Below, in pieces: positions 58,271 through 64,000 of a stretch of DNA of 64,000 nt (position 1 is the stretch's first letter; every line of letters begins with the position of its first letter). The stretch comes from Paralvinella palmiformis. Taxonomy: Eukaryota > Annelida > Polychaeta > Terebellida > Alvinellidae. Location of the stretch: the NCBI GenBank assembly GCA_025642065.1, contig JAODUP010000713.1, forward strand, positions 7,501 through 71,500, in the 5' to 3' direction. Both the position numbers and the translations under genes were made by a program. The notes under the pieces were generated by a model. That model saw only the letters and a program-made list of their open reading frames with translations, was not told where the DNA came from and ran no database searches.

Positions 58271-58797
58271 TTATCAGGTAGCTGTGACATTTGTAACGGT
58301 TGTAGATGTTCATCTTTAGTGACGACAGCACGTGTAGCCCAGTTTTTCACTATGTCTTCGGTGAGCTTATCCATGTAGGGAAACCACACCTTAGCTCTCA
58401 ACAGGGACTTTGTTTTTACCAATCCCTGATGACCTTCATGAGCTATTTGTACAACTTTACGCCTCATCGTCACAGGAATAACAATCCGGTGTCCTCGTAT
58501 CAGAATTCCGTTCTCTGTAACACTAAGTTCACTGGACAATGTTCCGTATATTGACATTTCTTCACAGTTTTTAAATTCATGCCATAGCCCAGTTTGTTGA
58601 CATTTGATCACATTTTGCAGCATGGGGTGCTGTTGTGTCGCTTGAATTACTTCTATATGCGACAATGCTTTGGGACACGCTCTTTCACACACGTAGTTGA
58701 TATATTCTTCTGTGACCTTCCTGCCACGCTCATTTGTAGATGCGACTGGGTGACGCGACATGTAATCAGCTGGATTATCAGCGCCGGGTCGGTACAC
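58207..58797 (-). pseudogene. Gypsy RNase H-integrase linker and integrase zinc domain
   Basis: GADNPADYMSRHP ends the RNase H/connection region. GILIRGHRIVIPVTMRRKVV and AHEGHQGLVKTKSLLRAKVW form the histidine half of the HHCC domain. The CxxC half is gone: KNWATRA stands where KNC..C is expected, so zinc binding is lost. Confidence 0.9.
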
Positions 58798-58809
58798 TGT
58801 GTTAAATGT

Positions 58810-59427
58810 TTACTGCTGTAGACGTAAACACCATCGTTCAATGCGAGGAGATGGCTTAGCGACAACATTTGAGAATATGCTGACTAATGCTTTGTGGTCT
58901 GTGACCACTGTAAACTTTATGCCGTACAGATACAGATGAAAATGTTCGACTCCCCATCGAACAGCTAGAGCTTCTCGCTCTGTTTGCGAGTAACGAGATT
59001 CTACGTCGTCCAGTGCACGTGATGCAAATGCGACCATTTGAACATCTCTACGACCATCTTTAGTGGGTTGTATCAGGATTAAAATAGCACCAACACCATG
59101 TGGTGATGCATCGACCACTAACTCGGTCTCTAACTTGTGATTGAAGTACGACATGACAGTATCACTTGTCAAACTGTCCTTCAATTTTAACCAGGCATCT
59201 TCACACTCACTGGTCCACTCAAACAGACTATTCTTACGAGTGAGCTCTCTAAGTGGTTTCACAAGAGAGGCTAGACCAGGTATGTATCTTTGTACGTAAT
59301 TCGCCATGCCTAGAATAGACTTCACCTGTCGCATGTCTGTCGGTCTCGGCGCATCACGAACAGACTTTACCTTTTTCGGATCTGGTGAAACACCATGTTC
59401 ACTAAAAATGCTGCCGAAGAATTCCAC
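58810..59427 (-). pseudogene. Gypsy RT thumb and RNase H
   Basis: VKSILGMANYVQRYIPGLAS then LFEWTSECEDAWLKLK are the RT-RNase H connection. ELVVDASPHGVGAIL (D), YSQTEREALAVRWGVEHFHL (E) and FTVVTDHKALVSIF (D) are RNase H motifs, all acidic residues kept. A frame break separates it from the following block at ~58805. Confidence 0.92.
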
Positions 59428-60240
59428 AGAGGATTGGAAGAATTTGCATTTATTTCGATTGAGTGTTAAGCCCTACTTCATGAGACGTTCCAGACATGCA
59501 CGGGCGCGTCTCTCATGTTATACATCATTCCGACTGGTAATGATGATGTCGTCAGAAATGTTCTTTACTCCATCAAGCCCATGTAGCACTTGCTAGATGA
59601 TTTGTTGAAATTCTTCACTGGCGGCATTTACACTAAAATTTAAACGCTTGTAACGGTGCAGTCCTAGATGTGAACCAAACGTAGTGATGTATCGGCTGTC
59701 CGGATGCAGCTCTACCTGGTGGTAGCCCTGATTGAGTTCCAATTTTGTAAATACACAACAACCATTCAGATCGTGTATCAACTCATGAACAGTTGGCATT
59801 GGATGTTTGACTCTTCCTATGGCTTGGTTAGCAGCTATCATATCAACGCACAGTCTGATGTTATCAGGATCACGTGGCTTAAGTACGACCACTATAGGTG
59901 ACACCCAAGGAGTCGGCGTATTTTGAGGATCTTCACATATGTCATCCTCATGTAGCTGCTTGATTGCCGCTTCAACTTGCGGTCTTGTTGAAAAAGGAAC
60001 TCGTCTGTGTTTTTGATGCACAGGTTCCACTGTATCATCAATATACAGTTGTAGCTGGAAATCCTTCAGTTTTCCTAGCCCGTGGAATATTGAACAATTG
60101 TATTTGTCACATTTGATCTTGAATCTTCTATAGCATTGATGATTGAGATTAATTTCAGCCGCTTTGCAGTGTCATAAGACAGTAGACAGCTTTTAGCGTC
60201 ACTCACAACATAGAATTCATCATCAAATTTATTCCAGTCT
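59428..60240 (-). pseudogene. Gypsy reverse transcriptase, three in-frame stops
   Basis: Starts around KLKDFQLQLYIDDTVEPVHQ, then HRRVPFSTRPQVEAAIKQLH, TPWVSPIVVVLKPR, IRLCVDM, FTKLELNQGYHQVELHP (usual KLDL), YITTFGSHLGLHRYKRLNF. Past 59593 the catalytic region reads GVKNISDDIIITSR (DD intact) but is interrupted by TAG before it, TAA after it and TAG near 59475. Confidence 0.92.
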
Positions 60241-60241
60241 T

Positions 60242-60679
60242 AGAACAGGCAATACATTGAACAAAACACAACATTTGTGTACATCTCTCTTTAATTAACA
60301 CAGGCAGCATACATTGTGTAAAATTTTACATTAAATTTCTACATATTAAATATATATTTGATTTACAACATTTCTTTTGTAATCACCATTACTACATTAG
60401 TAGAGAGTAGTTATTAGTAGGATGTAGGGAGGCTTTTAGCAAATGTTGACTTTACTTCTCATTGGAGTTGATACATCAAGATATCTTTCATAGCAAAAAG
60501 GCCACCAGTCCCCCATTAATGTTATCATCTCACAGATAAATAATTATTATCTTTTAAATCATTACAGGGTTTTTACAGACATTATTTGGGGTATTATTAT
60601 ATTACATATTATTTGTACAGAGCCTTTGAATGGCTCCTGCTAGTAAGGGCGCTTTATTAAATATACATTATTAAATATA

Positions 60680-60736
<57 letters not shown>

Positions 60737-60740
60737 GTAA
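60242..60740 (+). mobile_element. LINE-3'-end insertion inside the Gypsy pro-pol region
   Basis: 60527-60740 is the inverse complement of 16355-16480, the 3' end of the CR1/L2-type LINE, with its (ATT)n tail at 60670-60736. The first ~285 bp (60242-60526) has no counterpart in that LINE copy. It could be a different LINE 3' region, a SINE sharing the LINE tail, or a two-part insertion. It splits the Gypsy frame between protease and RT. Confidence 0.85.
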
Positions 60741-60779
60741 TTGTTGCACTGAATGTTCCTTTCAGGTCTAATGCTTTTG

Positions 60780-61861
60780 TGAATGCGTAAGGGAATAATT
60801 TCGTGTCTGATTTTGATAACTCACAAAATTCTTTAGAATGTTCACAGTGTTTTATGAGTTTTCACATCCACCGTGTTTACAGTAGTTCCACTGTCTATGA
60901 ACATCATAACATCTACCCCAGCTAGTTGAATGTTAATAGCAGGAATGTTCTCCTCACCTTTTCGTACTGCCAGTGAATAATCAGAACCACTATCCCAATT
61001 ACCTGCGACGTTGCTGATAGAAACTTTATTTGTTTGTTCTCGAGACTTCTTGTGCCACTTATCATGTTGTTTTGTTCTCGGAAATATTCGCTTACAAAAT
61101 TTCGAGTAATGTCCATACGATTCACATTTGTAACAACGACGATGTTTTTGCTGGACACTCATCTTCATGTGGGTACTGACCACCACAGTTGAAACAAGTG
61201 CGCGAGCCACTAGAAAATCTGTCAAATGATTTTTCAGACTGTTGACACCAGTTTGTTTATTCACACGATTTGACGTTTCGGATGTCATTCCACCCTCTAT
61301 TGCATGAGACTGAGAAAGCGCTAGCTCCATCGATTTACCATGATCTAGCAGTGTTTTCAAGTCCATAGGTTTTGACAAGCCATTTTTTCTCAAGCTTTTG
61401 GACGTACAGCCATGAATCATTTGCATTTTTACTTCATTTTCCACTGTGCCTTCTGTAAAGTCACAATTGACAGACAATTGCTTTAATCTTGTGCAAAACT
61501 GATCCAAATTCTCACCTTCTTTCTGACTTGCCTGTCTGAAAATGTATCTTTCAAACTCACTGTTATATTTCGGCACAAAATAGTCATTCATTTTCGTTTT
61601 GACAGCACTGTAATCGTCTTCTTCGTTCTTCAAAGTTTCATAAATGTCATAGCACTCTGCACCCATATAGTGCAATAGCAAAGCTTTTTTTCTTTTCTTC
61701 TCTGGTTCCGTATCACGAACGTCCATGACGGATAACAACACTTCAAAACGACTCAACCACTTCGTCCAACGTGGACCGGCATTATTTAAGTCCTCACACT
61801 CAAACGTTGGAAATATTGGCAATGCACCTGTCATCGTGTACACACAGATAACGATTAACAC
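60780..61861 (-). pseudogene. Gypsy gag-protease
   Basis: The ORF opens with TGALPIFPTFECEDLNNAGP then RWTKWLSRFEVLL, the gag start common in this type, and contains YIFRQASQKEGENLDQFCTR. The CCHC region has a first knuckle (TCFNCGGQYPHEDEC) in another frame between about 61240 and 61150 and a second (CYKCESYGHYSKFC) back in frame. The protease motif is FIDSGTTVNTVD (usual DSGA/DTGA). The frame breaks just after, and EFCELSKSDTKLFPYAFTKA continues in a second frame to the insertion at 60740. Confidence 0.92.
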
Positions 61862-61880
61862 AGATAGAGTTCAAATAACC

Positions 61881-61891
61881 TCGTCGCCAAT
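61881..61891 (-). other. Gypsy primer-binding site
   Basis: Minus-strand TGGCGACGAGG begins one base inside the 5' LTR. The TGG start matches the CCA 3' end of a tRNA. The tRNA species cannot be assigned from this alone. Confidence 0.75.
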
Positions 61892-61892
61892 G

Positions 61893-62057
61893 TGATGTTT
61901 GTAGATTGCCATCAAGTATATTATTAATAAATCACAGACACAATCTTGACAATCTGGTTTATTCTCTAAACTGTTTCCGGTCCGTTACAATTCTAAATAC
62001 CAACATTAAGTCCTCGATATAATTAATTGTGGACTGTTATAGATTGACAACATTACA
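61893..62057 (-). repeat. Gypsy 5' LTR
   Basis: 165 bp; partner of 56746-56912. Unusually short for a Gypsy LTR. Confidence 0.92.
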
Positions 62058-64000
62058 GAGTGATCGCAAACTGTAGGCTATGAATTAATTAAGTGACTGG
62101 GCTGTGAAATCAATTATTTATTTACAGTTTCAGAGCTTCGTTTCCTTCGATATCATGTGTGCACAATTAAAGTGTTAATTAATAAAAGAGTATGTGATCA
62201 TGTAATATATAGTACTAGTATTAGCAATTCATTTCAACCATGCGCACACATGTACACGATGACATGTGGAAAACCAGAGAGCTTTTGTTTATCTGAGAAA
62301 TACCTCCGGTCGCTGGAGGCGCCACTGGTTCGAAATTCAACATGGCGCGGCATGAGTAACGCCTCTCTATATTTAAGCTTTCTGGTAATGCCCCTGCTTT
62401 ACCTTATTTCGGCCTACGTCAAATTCACTTTTACGGCACTTTTCTACAGGCTTTGAACAGGCTATTATTCATGAAAAGAACGCTTTATAAATAATAATAA
62501 TAATAGTATACAATGACCTCAACTTTTTAGAGAAATCATTCCTCTACCTCCGTCGTTATGGGCAACTAACTAAATGTCAGTCTGGAATATTCAATATAAC
62601 AATGATCACTGTACACGAAGTCTTAAGGTAATGCATGTTAGCAATCTGGCTATGGATCAAATAAACAACAGCTTATAAGAGTCTAACTAAGACCTTAGTA
62701 TCTTATATCAACTTATTTCGTCCCAGACGAGACATTACAGGTCAATGCCAATCGCGGTGATCATTTTTGTTGTTGTTTCATCAAATATATCCTTAGGAGT
62801 TGAACGAAATAAAGTATCATATTTACTGTATATCAGTATTAATTAGTCGTTAATGTGGCATAATCTACTTTGTAGACGTTCACACAGCGAAGTTCATGTC
62901 CTCTATTTTTATTATGAGCAAGACAGAAATGTAGTATTTTATTACCATTGATACAAACAAACAAACAAACAGACAGACAGATAGACAGACATATATACAT
63001 ACAAACAATTAAACAAACACACATACATACTAAGTCGCCTTCATCTTTTATTTCGCCTCATTATATTTATAAGTCATTCGGATTGTTTTAAGCTTATCAT
63101 GTGCGCTAAAGAGGCCATAAAACGGCAACATTTTTATACACAAACGCGCATGTATGCACACACACACGTACGTACGCACGCACATATATAATGCCAAAAA
63201 CAACCAAAAACAAACAACAACAAAACATGACATGATGAATACACAGTTAGAAGGCAATTATAGTCTAGATTCAATAGATAAATTGTCTCCCACATTAATA
63301 TGTTTTAGGGTTGTATTTGATACCATCATGAACAAACATTTAAGATTCCCTTCATACCGTAAAAACTAAGAAATGTTCTAAAAACATGGAAGCAAAGATA
63401 AATAGAAATAAAGATCCAAATGAACCCCAAGGATCAGCTAGACTACACGCTAATAGACATAGCGTTGACAAAAAGAAAACATATGTGACGTCAATACTCC
63501 GGATAGAGGAAAACATCCAGGTGACTTGTAAGCCAAAGGTAAAGAAGAAGAAAATAAGAAGAAAAAAATGCTTATAATAGTGCCAAATTAGTGGTAAATA
63601 TTTTAATTGGTAATAAAAAACAAGCGATAACAATGTCGACGTCCTTCTTCATGTTAATCAATCAAGTTTATAATATTCTCTCAATCGTTGATATTTGACC
63701 GGACTTGCGCTAGAAGACGCCAATCGTCATCAGTTACTAACTGATGACTTAATGTAAATTTCGGCTAATATCCAATAAAATGGCATTAATTACTTTAATT
63801 GACTTTATATAAATATGATTCATTTCATGTCACTCGGCATTTAGAACCGTCTTTTGTTTGAATAGCAATAAAGAAATGTATCGAGAATGTTTACTTTTTT
63901 ATAATCTGTGCAACTTTCTATGGAAATATGTTTGCCTTTGATTCTCTCTTTTAAATTCTTAGATAGTCGTGATATTTCAATATATAGATTAAAGTGAGCA
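62058..64000. other. No gene seen; diverged inverted piece of the duplication at 62295-62365
   Basis: acctccggtcgctggaggcg followed by ttcaacatggcg resembles, inverted, the GC-rich motif near 55600-55640 and 40-95. Microsatellite-like aaacaaacagacagacag occurs at 62956-62990. ORFs at 62157-62456 and 63386-63577 (plus) have no recognisable family features. Confidence 0.45.

Larger units (their letters stand above)
56746..62057 (-). mobile_element. Ty3/Gypsy LTR retrotransposon, full-length but inactive
   Basis: Two LTRs (56746-56912 and 61893-62057) start TGT and end ACA on either strand. They bracket, on the minus strand, a primer-binding site, gag with CCHC knuckles, protease, RT, RNase H, integrase and a C-terminal tail, then a G-rich polypurine tract. 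Flanks aagtg (56741-56745) and gagtg (62058-62062) may be a 5-bp target duplication with one mismatch. Stops, frameshifts and a ~0.5-kb insertion show it is dead. Confidence 0.93.

Overview
The window is a compact-intron, AT-rich animal genome segment dominated by mobile-element debris and simple repeats. Intron-containing exons with GT..AG borders, PAN/EGF/fibrinogen-related modules, tRNA-derived SINEs, several LINE clades, a short-LTR Gypsy element, hAT-derived pseudogenes and long (TA)n, (CA)n and (ATT)n arrays point to a lophotrochozoan, most plausibly a mollusc. That placement is an inference: nothing in the window identifies the species.

Host-type genes are few. (1) A minus-strand gene at 3018-7539 has, in transcriptional order, a broken PAN exon, three single-exon EGF domains and an EGF/fibrinogen junction exon followed by three more fibrinogen-related (FReD) exons. 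All FReD exons are intact and end in a proper stop, but one EGF exon carries a net +2 frameshift and the PAN exon has a stop and a frameshift. (2) A plus-strand relative at 23642-24886 keeps the 5' half (signal-peptide exon, PAN exon, EGF exon), all intact and in phase. Loose decayed copies of the same exons lie at 28.65, 30.2 and 38.7 kb. (3) The last exon of a DES1-like sphingolipid desaturase lies at 52.5-52.8 kb (minus). (4) A TATA box followed by a very short ORF with a strong signal peptide lies at 54.6-54.8 kb (minus).

Mobile elements by position: LINE fragments at 1.4, 14-15.6, 16.3-18.7, 25.9, 32.6 and 35.4-36.1 kb; two divergently oriented LINEs at 40.9-47.2 kb with complementary internal deletions (one lost its reverse transcriptase core, the other its endonuclease); a long-TIR DNA element at 20.5-21.8 kb; hAT-derived pseudogenes at 34.7-38.4 kb; a Gypsy retrotransposon at 56.7-62.1 kb with both LTRs, a later insertion between its protease and RT, and many inactivating lesions; and SINEs at 7.0, 11.2, 13.4, 13.7 and 51.1 kb.

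Two repeat families (here called R1 and AB) form head-to-tail, partly mixed arrays at 8.35-11.1 and 30.3-31.9 kb. Several copies end at the same short site in an expanded (CA)n(TA)n array. An inverted repeat pair at 29.6 and 40.4 kb carries an identical hammerhead-ribozyme-like core of the sort known from Penelope-like elements. A direct duplication joins the window start (1-1340) to 55.56-56.64 kb. The remainder is AT-rich sequence, minisatellites and microsatellites in which no gene is visible.
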